In this document: positions 39,383-46,975 of the stretch, one piece after another
Position numbering within the stretch: the first letter of the stretch is position 1
How the letters are laid out: each line of letters starts with the position of its first letter
Origin: RHKX01 sp964497825
Lineage (GTDB): Bacteria > Actinomycetota > Thermoleophilia > Solirubrobacterales > 70-9
Direction: 5' to 3'
DNA: 49,060 nt
Assembly: GCA_964497825.1 (NCBI GenBank)
Contig: CAZCFA010000011.1
Coordinates: 1-49,060, forward strand
Program-made: the position numbers and the translations under genes
Notes under the pieces: generated by a model
The model's database searches: none
Seen by the model: the letters and a program-made list of their open reading frames with translations, nothing else
What the model was told of the DNA's origin: nothing

Positions 39383-40261
39383 ATGGCCGCGAGCGGGAAC
39401 CCGACCGAATCCGCCGCCTTCTTCGTCGCCGACGGCGAGCTGGCCACGGCAACCGCGCTGACCCGCGGTCCCTGGGATCGGTCGAGCCAGCACGCCGGCC
39501 CCCCGGCGGCGCTGCTCGGGCGGGCGATCGAGCGCTGCCCCGGGATCGGCGAGCGCGCCCGCGACCGCCACGTCGGTCGCGTCAGCTACGAGATCCTGGC
39601 GCCGGTCCCGATCGCGCCGCTGCGGGTCGAGGTCGAGATCGCGCGCCCCGGCCGGCGTGTCGACATGGTCGAGGCGACGCTGGCGCCGGCCGGCGGCGAG
39701 CCCGTCGTCCGCGCCCGGGCCTGGCGGTTGCTGCGCCGCGAGCTCGAGCTGCCGGCCGGCCTGGCCAGCGACGAGGAGGGCTCGCCGGCGAACGTGGCGG
39801 GCCGGCCGAGCGGACGGATCGGCGCGCCGCGGCCGGCCGAGCAGATCGAGCCGACCGACGCCTTCTTCCCGACCGGCGAGCAGGTCGGCTACCACACGGC
39901 GATGGACGTCCGCTTCGACCGCGGCTCGTTCATCGCGGCCGGCCCCGCCGTGGCCTGGATGCGACCGCTCTACCCGCTGTTCGCCGGCGAGGAGATGACG
40001 CCGCTGCAGCGCGTGCTGATCGCCGCCGACTCCGGCAACGGCATCAGCGCGACGCTCGACTTCGACCGCTTCCGGTTCATCAACGTCGACCTCACGGTCC
40101 ACCTCTCGCGGATGCCGGCCGGGGACTGGGTCTGCCTCGACGCGGTCACCTCCCCCGAGCGCCACGGCGCCGGGATCACCGACACGATGCTGCGCGATGA
40201 GCGCGGCCCGATCGGCCGCGCCGTGCAGACGCTGTTCATCGACGAGCGCCGGCCGCGCTGA
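39383..40261 (+). CDS. Acyl-CoA thioesterase family protein (double hotdog)
   Basis: This 292-aa protein has the TesB/4HBT_3 two-hotdog layout. The N-terminal half has GPWDRSSQHAGPPAALLGRA, with the Asp/His region used in such folds, and VSYEILAPVPIAPLRVEVEI. The C-terminal half has PLYPLFAGEEMTPLQRVLIA, ADSGNGISATLDFDRFRFIN and DLTVHLSRMPAGDWVCLDAV. It probably hydrolyses acyl-CoA esters. Substrate is unknown. The ATG at 39383 matches the domain start, and AATACT nine bases upstream may be a -10. Its 3' end overlaps the convergent ligase gene by 26 bp. Confidence 0.85.
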   Translation: MAASGNPTESAAFFVADGELATATALTRGPWDRSSQHAGPPAALLGRAIERCPGIGERARDRHVGRVSYEILAPVPIAPLRVEVEIARPGRRVDMVEATLAPAGGEPVVRARAWRLLRRELELPAGLASDEEGSPANVAGRPSGRIGAPRPAEQIEPTDAFFPTGEQVGYHTAMDVRFDRGSFIAAGPAVAWMRPLYPLFAGEEMTPLQRVLIAADSGNGISATLDFDRFRFINVDLTVHLSRMPAGDWVCLDAVTSPERHGAGITDTMLRDERGPIGRAVQTLFIDERRPR

Positions 40262-41507
40262 TCACCGCCGGCGCCTGCTTGCCGGATGCCAGGGCTGCGA
40301 TCTCGCCCACCTCCTCGAGCTCGACCGCGACCATCGGGCCGAGCTGCTCGGCGACCAGGCGCTGCAGCGCCCGCCGGTCGACCGGTCCGGCGCCGGGCCG
40401 CGGCCGGACCCTGACCAGCAGCCGGTTCGGAGCCCGCTGCAGGAGCTGGAACTGGCCGACGGCGTCGAGCTCGTGCATCCGAGCGATCACGCCCCACGGC
40501 GACAGCTTCGACCCGCCGATGTCGAAGTAGGGAACCTGGCGGCCGAGAATCCGCGCGACGAGGCGCTCGGGACGCCCGCAGGGGCAGCGCTCGGCGGTCG
40601 GCGCGAGGGCCATGTCGCCGATCGCGTAGCGGACCAGCGGCATCGTCGGGTTGTCGAGCGCCGTGATCACCGCCCGCCCGGGCGCGCCCGGGGCCGCGGG
40701 CCGGCCCGAATCGTCGAGGACCTCGAGCACGACCCTGTCCTCGAGCACGTGAAGGCCGCGGCGCCGCTCGCACTGCCAGCCGATGATCGCCTCGGCGGCG
40801 GCGTAGCTGTCGCGCACGGGCGCGGCGAAGACGCGTTCGATCAGCCTGCGGACCGTCGGCGTCAGCGCCTCCGAGCCGCTGAAGATCCGCCGCAGGTCGG
40901 TCGGTCGCCAGCCCTCCGCCTCGGCCCGGAGCGCGAGCTGCTCGAGGACCGAGGGGAGCCCATGGAGGACCTGGGGATCATGGCGTCGCAGCGCCTCGAG
41001 CTGGCGATCGACCGGCTCGAGCACCGATGCCGTCCGGCGGCGGCGAAGCACGGAGCGATCGAGCCGGGCGGATCCGAGCCGGGCGGAATCGTCGGAGACC
41101 ACCTTGAAGCTCAGCGACCGGTGCCACGGCCGCCATCCGCCGCGGAGGAAGAAGGCGGCAAACCAGCGCTGCCGCGAGCGGCGCGTCCGCGGGTCGAGGC
41201 GAACCTCGAGCGGCGTTCCGGTGCTGCCCGAGGAGGTCAGCACGAGCCCCGGCACGCGCGGGTCGCAGAAGGCCGCGGGGTCGGCCTGCACGGCGCTGCG
41301 CTCGAGCACCGGCAGTTGCTGCAGCGTTGCGTAGGGATCGTCGAGCTGCGCCCCGGTCGCGCCGAGGCCGGCCGCGTAGCCGGGAAGCTCGCGGGCCCGC
41401 CGCAGGGTTGCGATCAGCGCCCGCCGCTGGCGGGCCGCAAGCCGCGGTTCGGCCGGTTGCAGCGGGAGCGGTGCGCTCGCTGCCTGCCCGGGTGCCGTCG
41501 ATGCCAC
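40236..41507 (-). CDS. PaaK/CapK-like adenylate-forming ligase
   Basis: This 423-aa ANL-superfamily protein resembles phenylacetate-CoA ligase/CapK. Its P-loop is VLTSSGSTGTPLEV (about 89-102). YAAAEAIIGWQC supplies the aromatic/acidic motif, and PLVRYAIGDMALAPTAERCP contains RYxxGD and a metal-type Cys pattern (CPCG). The C-terminal subdomain is short. It should activate a carboxylate as an acyl-adenylate, but the acid is unknown. It follows the ATP-grasp gene and a 31-codon ORF on the same strand, suggesting one small pathway. The GTG at 41507 has AGGGA nine bases upstream. Confidence 0.85.
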   Translation of the reverse strand: MASTAPGQAASAPLPLQPAEPRLAARQRRALIATLRRARELPGYAAGLGATGAQLDDPYATLQQLPVLERSAVQADPAAFCDPRVPGLVLTSSGSTGTPLEVRLDPRTRRSRQRWFAAFFLRGGWRPWHRSLSFKVVSDDSARLGSARLDRSVLRRRRTASVLEPVDRQLEALRRHDPQVLHGLPSVLEQLALRAEAEGWRPTDLRRIFSGSEALTPTVRRLIERVFAAPVRDSYAAAEAIIGWQCERRRGLHVLEDRVVLEVLDDSGRPAAPGAPGRAVITALDNPTMPLVRYAIGDMALAPTAERCPCGRPERLVARILGRQVPYFDIGGSKLSPWGVIARMHELDAVGQFQLLQRAPNRLLVRVRPRPGAGPVDRRALQRLVAEQLGPMVAVELEEVGEIAALASGKQAPAVISAAGARR

Positions 41508-41519
41508 GCCGACCGGTCC

Positions 41520-41615
41520 CTAGGCGGCGCCGCGGCTCGGGCGACGCACCGGCGAGCGATCGATGATCGCGATCACGGCGGGGCGTTCGCGCTGCTGGCC
41601 GCCCTTGCGAGTCAT
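41520..41615 (-). CDS. 31-aa basic peptide ORF coupled to the ATP-grasp gene
   Basis: An ATG at 41615 overlaps the ATP-grasp stop as ATGA, and the frame runs 31 codons to TAG at 41520, 12 bp before the ligase start. The peptide begins MTRKGGQQRERPAVIAIIDR and ends SPVRRPSRGAA: basic, with one short hydrophobic core (AVIAII). The coupling and exact fit between two enzyme genes argue for translation. A RiPP-type precursor is possible, but the peptide has few Thr/Ser/Asp/Glu side chains for graspetide-type crosslinks. A leader peptide or chance ORF is the alternative. Confidence 0.45.
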   Translation of the reverse strand: MTRKGGQQRERPAVIAIIDRSPVRRPSRGAA

Positions 41616-42460
41616 CGCGCCACCCGCGCCAGCATCGCGTCGGCGAGCGCGACCGCCGCCGGCGGGTGCACGTCGAGGTAGAGCGCGGGCTCGATCAGCT
41701 CGAGCTCGACGACCAGCGGGCGGTCGGCGGCGTCAGCGATCAGATCGACGCGCGCGTAGAGCGGGTCGCCGGGGGCGAGCGCGACCGCGCGCGCGGCCGC
41801 CTCGACCTGCTCGGCGCTCGGCTCGACGCGCGCGTGGGTGCCGCCGTAGAGCGGCTGGATCCGGAAGTCGCCGCGGGCCGGCAGCTTTCTCAGCGCGTGG
41901 CTGAGCTTGCCGGCGATGTAGACGAGGCTGAGCTCGCCGGCGCTCTCGATCGTCTCCAGATAGGGCTGCACGAGCACCGGGCGGTTGAAGCTGGCGAGCA
42001 TCCGCGCGGCCAGGTCGGCGGGAACGCGGACCAGGTTCATCGCGTTGAGATCGATCGCCGGCTTGATCACGATCGTGGCCCAGCCGACCCGCTCGAGCTC
42101 GGCGACCGCGGCGTCCTCGGCGCCCGGCTGCGACCAGATCGTCGGGATCGTCGCGACGCCGGCGGCGTCGAGCTCGCGCAGGTAACGCTTGTCGAGGTTC
42201 CACTCGACGGTCGCCAGCGGGTTCTGCAGGTTCGAGGCCACGGCGACCGCGCGCAGCCAGGCGCCGAACTCGTCCGGGCGCTCGTGGTAGTCCCAGGGGG
42301 TGCTGAGCTTGACCAGGTCGTAGCCGCTCCAATCGACGGCCGCCGCGCTCCACGCCGGCAGCTCGACCTCGACGCCCCGGCGGCGCAGCGCCGGGACGAG
42401 GAAGTCGGCGTCCTCGTCGCGCTCCTGCGGGCGCTCGCAGCTGACCAGGGCGATGCGCAT
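41612..42460 (-). CDS. ATP-grasp ligase, DcsG/RimK-like
   Basis: This 282-aa ATP-dependent carboxylate-amine/thiol ligase-fold protein starts MRIALVSCERPQERDEDADF. The motif DLVKLSTPWDYHERPDEFGA is characteristic of the DcsG-like (D-cycloserine synthetase) branch. The ATP-grasp core has ATIVIKPAID, VLVQPYLETIESAGELSLVY and a Mg-binding end DLIADAADRPLVVELELIEP. It would form an acyl-phosphate and couple it to an amine. The substrate is not evident, and other cycloserine genes are absent. TAAGCT eleven bases before the ATG suggests a leaderless start of the ATP-grasp/peptide/ligase operon. Confidence 0.85.
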   Translation of the reverse strand: MRIALVSCERPQERDEDADFLVPALRRRGVEVELPAWSAAAVDWSGYDLVKLSTPWDYHERPDEFGAWLRAVAVASNLQNPLATVEWNLDKRYLRELDAAGVATIPTIWSQPGAEDAAVAELERVGWATIVIKPAIDLNAMNLVRVPADLAARMLASFNRPVLVQPYLETIESAGELSLVYIAGKLSHALRKLPARGDFRIQPLYGGTHARVEPSAEQVEAAARAVALAPGDPLYARVDLIADAADRPLVVELELIEPALYLDVHPPAAVALADAMLARVAR

Positions 42461-42471
42461 CGGGGCCGGGC

Positions 42472-42477
42472 AGCTTA
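42472..42477 (-). promoter_or_regulatory. Candidate -10 for the ATP-grasp operon
   Basis: TAAGCT ends 11 nt before the ATG at 42460. No Shine-Dalgarno sequence is present in GCCCGGCCCCG. Confidence 0.4.
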
Positions 42478-42661
42478 GCCGCGCGGCGGTGGGCACCGAC
42501 GGCGACGGTTCAAGCGGCGCTGGTGGCGATCATCGGCGCGAACCCGGGTCAGCTGACCGCGGCTCCGTAGCGACCGGCGGGCCGGCGGCAACGCGTCGGC
42601 CGCCCGGCCGGTCCCGCGGATCGCCGCCGATCCGTGGATCGCCGCGGATCGCGGCTGCCCC
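42478..42661. repeat. Intergenic GGATCGC-type short repeats before gap
   Basis: No gene is seen. From about 42616 the sequence repeats GCGGATCGCCGC / CCGATCC / GTGGATCGCCGC / GCGGATCGCGGC in close succession, and the next contig opens with CGCGGATTGCGGC. This short repeat probably caused the assembly break. Confidence 0.6.
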
Positions 42662-42761
42662 NNNNNNNNNNNNNNNNNNNNNNNNNNNNNNNNNNNNNNN
42701 NNNNNNNNNNNNNNNNNNNNNNNNNNNNNNNNNNNNNNNNNNNNNNNNNNNNNNNNNNNNN
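42662..42761. other. Assembly gap (100 N)
   Basis: Exactly 100 N within a repeat-rich intergenic region. Both flanks carry the CGCGGAT(C/T)GCGGC motif, consistent with a repeat-induced break. Confidence 0.95.
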
Positions 42762-42979
42762 CGCGGATTGCGGCACTCCCGTTGCCGGAATCTGCGGCTC
42801 GTCGGGCTCGGGCGCCGCAGGCCGACCCGCGGGGCCGCGGGCCGGCTGCCCCCGGCCCTCGCAGCCGAGCGGGCCATGGGCGCCGGGCCGGGCGGCTCAG
42901 CCGCGTCGCGGGCCATGGGCACCTGGCCGGGCGGCTCAGCCGCGGCGCGGCGCGGCCGCCTGCGTCGCGGCCCGGCCGC
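42762..42979. repeat. Intergenic 39-bp tandem repeat
   Basis: GGGCCATGGGC occurs at 42871 and 42910 (period 39) within units containing CCGGGCGGCTCAGCCGCG. Each carries a GGCCA...TGGCC-type dyad. There is no gene. It abuts the 3' end of the alpha/beta hydrolase gene. Confidence 0.65.
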
Positions 42980-43900
42980 CTACAGCGGCGTCGCCCGGCC
43001 GGCGTTCTCGGCGATCATCGCGGCGAGCTCGGGCCACAGCTGCACCGGTAGGTCGTGGCCCATCCCGTCGATCAGCTCGAGTCGCGCGGCGGGGATCGCG
43101 GCCGCGACGAGCTCGCCGCCGGCCGGCGGCAGCAGCCGGTCGCAGCGGCCGTGGATGCAGAGCGTCGGCGCGCTGATCGCGCGCAGCTCGGCGCTGCGGT
43201 CGCCGGAGGCGAGAATCGCCATCAGCTGCCGGGCGCCGCCGAGCGGGTTGAAGCAGCGATCGTAGCTGATCAGCGCCAGCCGCCGCAGCCGCTCGGGGTC
43301 GGCCGCATAGCCCGGCGAGCCGATCCGGCCGAACAGCTCGACGACGTGCTCGGCGTAGGCCTCGCGATCCCGCGGCGGACGCGCCAGCAGGGTGCCGGCG
43401 ACGGCGAGCCGCGGCATCGTCGCCCGCCGGCGGCCGCCGGGGCCGGACATGATCGAGCACAGCGAGCGCACCCGCTCGGGGTGGCACGCGGCGAGCGTCT
43501 GGGCGATCATCCCGCCCATCGAGGCGCCGGCGACGTGGGCGGCGCCGATCCCGAGGTGGTCGAGCAGGCCGGCGGCGTCGGCGGCCATGTCGGCGAGCCG
43601 GTAGGGAGCGTTGCGGCTGATCCCGAGCGCGCCGGCGAGGATGCGCGGCCGCCCGGCCGCATCGAACTTGGTCGAGAGGCCGACGTCGCGGTTGTCGAAG
43701 CGGATCACGCGGAAGCCGCGCGCGACCAGCAGCTCGCAGAAGCGCTCGTCCCAGCCGACCATCTGCATGCCGAGACCCATCACCAGGAGCAACGGCGGGT
43801 CGCCGGCGCTGCCGAAGCTGTCGTAGGCGATCCGCACGCCGCTCGGCAGCTCCGCCCAGCGGACGAGCTCGAGCCGGCGATCCTCGAGCGGCTCAGCCAT
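42980..43900 (-). CDS. Alpha/beta hydrolase
   Basis: This 306-aa alpha/beta-hydrolase has the HG-like oxyanion stretch LLLVMGLGMQMVGWDERF, the nucleophile Ser127 in VAGASMGGMIAQTLA, Asp in CIHGRCDRLLPPAGG and His in IDGMGHDLP. FDNRDVGLSTK after the second strand is typical of the aclacinomycin-methylesterase/haloalkane-type branch. It is cytoplasmic, with unknown substrate. It is the last gene of a five-gene overlapping operon. Its ATG overlaps the SRPBCC 3' end by 8 nt. Confidence 0.88.
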   Translation of the reverse strand: MAEPLEDRRLELVRWAELPSGVRIAYDSFGSAGDPPLLLVMGLGMQMVGWDERFCELLVARGFRVIRFDNRDVGLSTKFDAAGRPRILAGALGISRNAPYRLADMAADAAGLLDHLGIGAAHVAGASMGGMIAQTLAACHPERVRSLCSIMSGPGGRRRATMPRLAVAGTLLARPPRDREAYAEHVVELFGRIGSPGYAADPERLRRLALISYDRCFNPLGGARQLMAILASGDRSAELRAISAPTLCIHGRCDRLLPPAGGELVAAAIPAARLELIDGMGHDLPVQLWPELAAMIAENAGRATPL

Positions 43901-44342
43901 CCTCGAGCAGGTCCTTCAACCGCCGCAGCGACCGCTGCGCCTCGCGCTCGCCCGAGACCGCGTTGAACGCCCGCGCCGCCAGCTTGCCGACCCGGCCGGC
44001 CGGCAGCTCGAACTCGTTCTCGTAGTCGAAGACCGTCGCGCCGTCGCGCTCTGCGAGGTCGTAGGCGATCGCGGCCCGGGCGCCGCCCGCGGCGACGCCC
44101 TGCCAGCGCGCCCGCCGCGGGGCCACGCACTCGACCACCCGCCAGCGCACCTTCAGCGGCACCCCCTTCAGCTTCATCCGCTGCCCGAAGGTGCTGCCGC
44201 GCTCGAGCTCGCCGCCGGGGAGGTCGAAGGCGCGCTCGTGGATCGTCACCCATTCGCCGAGCCGCTCGGGGTCCATGACCAGCTTCCAGACACGCTCGAT
44301 CGGCGCCTCGATCTCGATCGACTGCTTCACGACCTCACCCAT
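43893..44342 (-). CDS. SRPBCC / CoxG-like lipid-binding-fold protein
   Basis: This 149-aa START-fold protein begins VKQSIEIEAPIERVWKLVMD and then PERLGEWVTIHERAFDLPGG, the canonical first strand and helix of polyketide-cyclase/AHSA-type proteins. It ends with the long C-terminal helix. Its ligand is unknown. It overlaps its neighbours by 8 nt on both sides, so it is co-translated with the NmrA-like and hydrolase genes. Confidence 0.82.
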   Translation of the reverse strand: MGEVVKQSIEIEAPIERVWKLVMDPERLGEWVTIHERAFDLPGGELERGSTFGQRMKLKGVPLKVRWRVVECVAPRRARWQGVAAGGARAAIAYDLAERDGATVFDYENEFELPAGRVGKLAARAFNAVSGEREAQRSLRRLKDLLEDG

Positions 44343-45270
44343 CGGCGGCGCGCTCCTCCTCGTCGAGCGCCCGCTGGATCGCGACGTTGAGCGGCTCCGG
44401 TCGAATCGCGAACAGCGCCGCCCCCGAGCGGTCCTCGACCTTCGTGTCGCCGCCGAGCCCGAGCGCGAGCTCGCGTGCGATCCGCGGGTTGCCGGCGGTC
44501 ACGGTGGCGGCGCCGGCGGCGACCATGCCGGGGCTGGCGACGGCGTCGGGCAGCGGCACCCGCCGCGCCGGCCGCCGGCCGATCTCGCGCGCGAACCGCG
44601 CGATCACCTCGAGGTGGGAGAGCACGTCGGGGCCGCCGATCTCGATCTCGCGCCCGGCCGAGGCCGGCACCCGCGGCGCCGCGCGCAGGTAGGCGACGAC
44701 GTCGCGGGCCCCGATCGGCTGGGTCCGCGACTGGAGCCAGCCGGTCTCCGGCAGCGCCGGCAGCCGCGTCGCGATCGAGCGCAGCAGCTCGTAGGACTCG
44801 CTGCCCGGGCAGATGATCATCGCCGCCCGGAAGTAGGTGAGCGGCGGCCCGACCTCGCGCAGGACCTCGGCCGTGCGGTGGCGGCTGTCGAGGTGGGGGG
44901 AGCCGCCGCGATCGGCGCCGAGCCCGCCGAGGTAGACGGTGCGGCCGACCCCGGCGGCGCCGGCCGCGGTCGCGAACGCCGCCGCCGCGGCGCGCTCGGT
45001 CTCGGCGTAGGAGCCCTCGGCGGCGAGCATGTGGACGAGGAAGTAGGCGAGCTCGACGCCCGCCATCGCGGCTCCGAGATCGGGGTCCTCGATCAGATCG
45101 GCGACGAACAGCTCGACATCAGGTCCGAGCAGCTCGCGGCCACGATCGCGGTCGCGGACGATCGCCCGCACCGCGGCTCCGTCGGCGAGCAGCGCCCGCG
45201 CCAGGCGGCGGCCGATCACCCCGGTGGCGCCGGCGATCAGGAAGGTGGGCCGGCCGGGCCCGGCGCTCAC
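44335..45270 (-). CDS. NAD(P)-binding SDR/NmrA-like protein
   Basis: This 311-aa atypical short-chain dehydrogenase has a Rossmann motif FLIAGATGVIGRRLARALLA at the N-terminus. Next come VELAYFLVHMLAAEGSYAET and TVYLGGLGADRG, a pattern shared with NDUFA9-like and NmrA-type NAD(P)H-binding proteins that often lack the YxxxK catalytic pair. The role could be redox sensing or quinone-related reduction. The GTG at 45270 overlaps the upstream stop (GTGA). Confidence 0.82.
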   Translation of the reverse strand: MSAGPGRPTFLIAGATGVIGRRLARALLADGAAVRAIVRDRDRGRELLGPDVELFVADLIEDPDLGAAMAGVELAYFLVHMLAAEGSYAETERAAAAAFATAAGAAGVGRTVYLGGLGADRGGSPHLDSRHRTAEVLREVGPPLTYFRAAMIICPGSESYELLRSIATRLPALPETGWLQSRTQPIGARDVVAYLRAAPRVPASAGREIEIGGPDVLSHLEVIARFAREIGRRPARRVPLPDAVASPGMVAAGAATVTAGNPRIARELALGLGGDTKVEDRSGAALFAIRPEPLNVAIQRALDEEERAADG

Positions 45271-46004
45271 GCGGCGCTCGGCTCGAAGCTGCGGTCGCGG
45301 CCGAGCTCGCTCGGCAGCGCCGTCGTCTCGACGCCGGGGAAGTCGAGCGTCGGCAGCGACAGCAGGTAGGCGTTGCAGACGATCACGTGGATGCGGAGCT
45401 GGGTCTGCGCGTAGAACCAGGCGCCGAAGCGGGCGAAGGCGCCGCGGCCGCGCAGGCCCGGGTAGAAGTTCTCGACCTCGACGCGGGCGATCAGCCGGAC
45501 CCGGTCGTCGCGATCGCCGCCGTCCTCGCGGCGCTCGACCGCGACTCGCAGATGGCCCTTGCCGCGGCCCTCGCGCGCGACCAGCGGCCCCGAGGCGATC
45601 GGCCAGGTGACCCGGCCGCGTCCGGCGCCCGCCTCGTAGCGCGGCGCCCCGAAGCGGAGCAGCGGGATCCGCCCGAAGGCGGTCACGGTTCGATCGCGGT
45701 CGCCGTAGACGACGCGGACGATGCCGAGCGTGAACCGGCGCAGGAACGCCCAGTAGCCGCGGGCCAGCAGCTCGAGGCTGTCCGGGGTCCAGATTCGCTC
45801 CAGCAGCGAGCGATCGACCTCGATCTCGGCCGCCTGCACCGAGGCGACCGCGCCGCTGGCGCTGACCCCGCGGTCGCGGCCGGGATCGATGATCCGCGCC
45901 CGGCCGTGCGCGGTCGTCGCCGCGGTCCGCAGCAGCCGCCGCCCGAGGACGAGGAGCCCGGCGGCGGCGAGCGCGAGCACGATCCTGAGCCGGCGCGGCG
46001 CCAT
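45267..46004 (-). CDS. Membrane-anchored protein of unknown function
   Basis: This 245-aa protein is one I do not recognise. An N-terminal helix (about residues 7-20, IVLALAAAGLLVL) is followed by a basic region and a globular domain containing LERIWTPDSLELLARGYWAF, RIPLLRFGAPRYEAG and VRLIARVEVENFYPGLRGRG. The later part may bind lipid, because it lies in an operon with SRPBCC and hydrolase genes, but this is inference. It overlaps DsbA-like (TGATG) and NmrA-like (GTGA) genes. Confidence 0.7.
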   Translation of the reverse strand: MAPRRLRIVLALAAAGLLVLGRRLLRTAATTAHGRARIIDPGRDRGVSASGAVASVQAAEIEVDRSLLERIWTPDSLELLARGYWAFLRRFTLGIVRVVYGDRDRTVTAFGRIPLLRFGAPRYEAGAGRGRVTWPIASGPLVAREGRGKGHLRVAVERREDGGDRDDRVRLIARVEVENFYPGLRGRGAFARFGAWFYAQTQLRIHVIVCNAYLLSLPTLDFPGVETTALPSELGRDRSFEPSAA

Positions 46005-46879
46005 CAGGCGCGCAGCTCCCAGAAGCCGTCGGCGCCGACGAACGTCTGGGTGGCGACCCGGCCGAGCTGCTCCCGGGCGGCGTCGAACGGAATGTCGCAG
46101 ACCGTCGCCACCTCCTGGGTCGAGAGCGGGAACCCGCGCCAGGCGAGTACCTCCTCGACCGAGGTCGGGGCCTCGCGGCGCTCGAGGCCGGGGACGAGGT
46201 TGGCGAGGATCGTGTCGTAGACGGCGAACGGCTGGAACCCGGGCACGGCGATCGTGACCCCGTCGGTGGGCAGCTTGATCTCGTAGCTCGGGCAGCTGTA
46301 GCGGCGGCCCCCCGACCAGTTCGCGAGCTTGTGGTCGAGCAGCTTCGCGGCCGCGGTCGGGGCGCGGGCGGCCTCGCAGTCCGCCTTGAGCTCGGCCGCG
46401 ACCGCCGGATCGCCGAGCCAGCCCTCGAGCTCGGCACCGATGCCGGCGTCGGCGGCGGCCGCCGCGATCGTCGCGGGCTCGTCGAGCAGCTCGCCGGAGA
46501 AGTGGCGGATCCGCAGCCTTCGCAGCAGCTTCCGGGTCGTCGCCCGGTCGCTGTGGACGCGGGCGGCGACGACCGCCCGGCAGGCGTCGCGGCTGCCGGG
46601 AACGCGGGCCCGCGGCCTGGTGTCGATCGGCATCCGGTGCTCGTGCGCGATCCGCGCCTGCAGCTCCGCCACCCGCTCCGGGCTGAGGCCGCGCTCGGCC
46701 TGGGTCGCGGCGCTGTCGGCGAGCACGACCATCCGCGGCTCCCAGCTCACGTTGCCCTCGTAGAGCCAGCCGATCCGGTGCCGGAACGGCTCGGCGCTGT
46801 ACGCCCACGGACAGCTCGGGTCCGTGTACTCGGTGATCTCGACGCTCGGCTCCGACAAGGGCAGGCAAGTGTGACGCAC
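46004..46879 (-). CDS. DsbA/FrnE-family thioredoxin-fold protein
   Basis: This 291-aa protein has the 2-hydroxychromene isomerase/FrnE-like DsbA fold. VEITEYTDPSCPWAYSAEPF carries a single Cys (residue 23) in CPWA instead of CxxC, so it cannot form the usual active-site disulfide alone. This form is common in actinobacterial DsbA-like proteins. The C-terminal half contains PTDGVTIAVPGFQPFAVYDT. It lacks a signal peptide. The GTG at 46879 is the longest start, and a TTG at 46858 is also possible. It leads the five-gene operon running to 42980. Confidence 0.82.
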   Translation of the reverse strand: MRHTCLPLSEPSVEITEYTDPSCPWAYSAEPFRHRIGWLYEGNVSWEPRMVVLADSAATQAERGLSPERVAELQARIAHEHRMPIDTRPRARVPGSRDACRAVVAARVHSDRATTRKLLRRLRIRHFSGELLDEPATIAAAAADAGIGAELEGWLGDPAVAAELKADCEAARAPTAAAKLLDHKLANWSGGRRYSCPSYEIKLPTDGVTIAVPGFQPFAVYDTILANLVPGLERREAPTSVEEVLAWRGFPLSTQEVATVCDIPFDAAREQLGRVATQTFVGADGFWELRA

Positions 46880-46975
46880 CGGTCGCGCCGGGCTCGTGAC
46901 CGGCGCACGGTCACGACGGCGCCCCGGTCGGCCGGCGGAGGGCGGCCGCTTCGGATCAGCGGCCGCTCCGGAGGG

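Noticed and set aside
41520..41615. A graspetide (omega-ester peptide) precursor
   Set aside because: The peptide has too few Thr/Ser and Asp/Glu residues for the known core patterns, and the ATP-grasp resembles DcsG rather than graspetide ligases. Kept only as an open small ORF.
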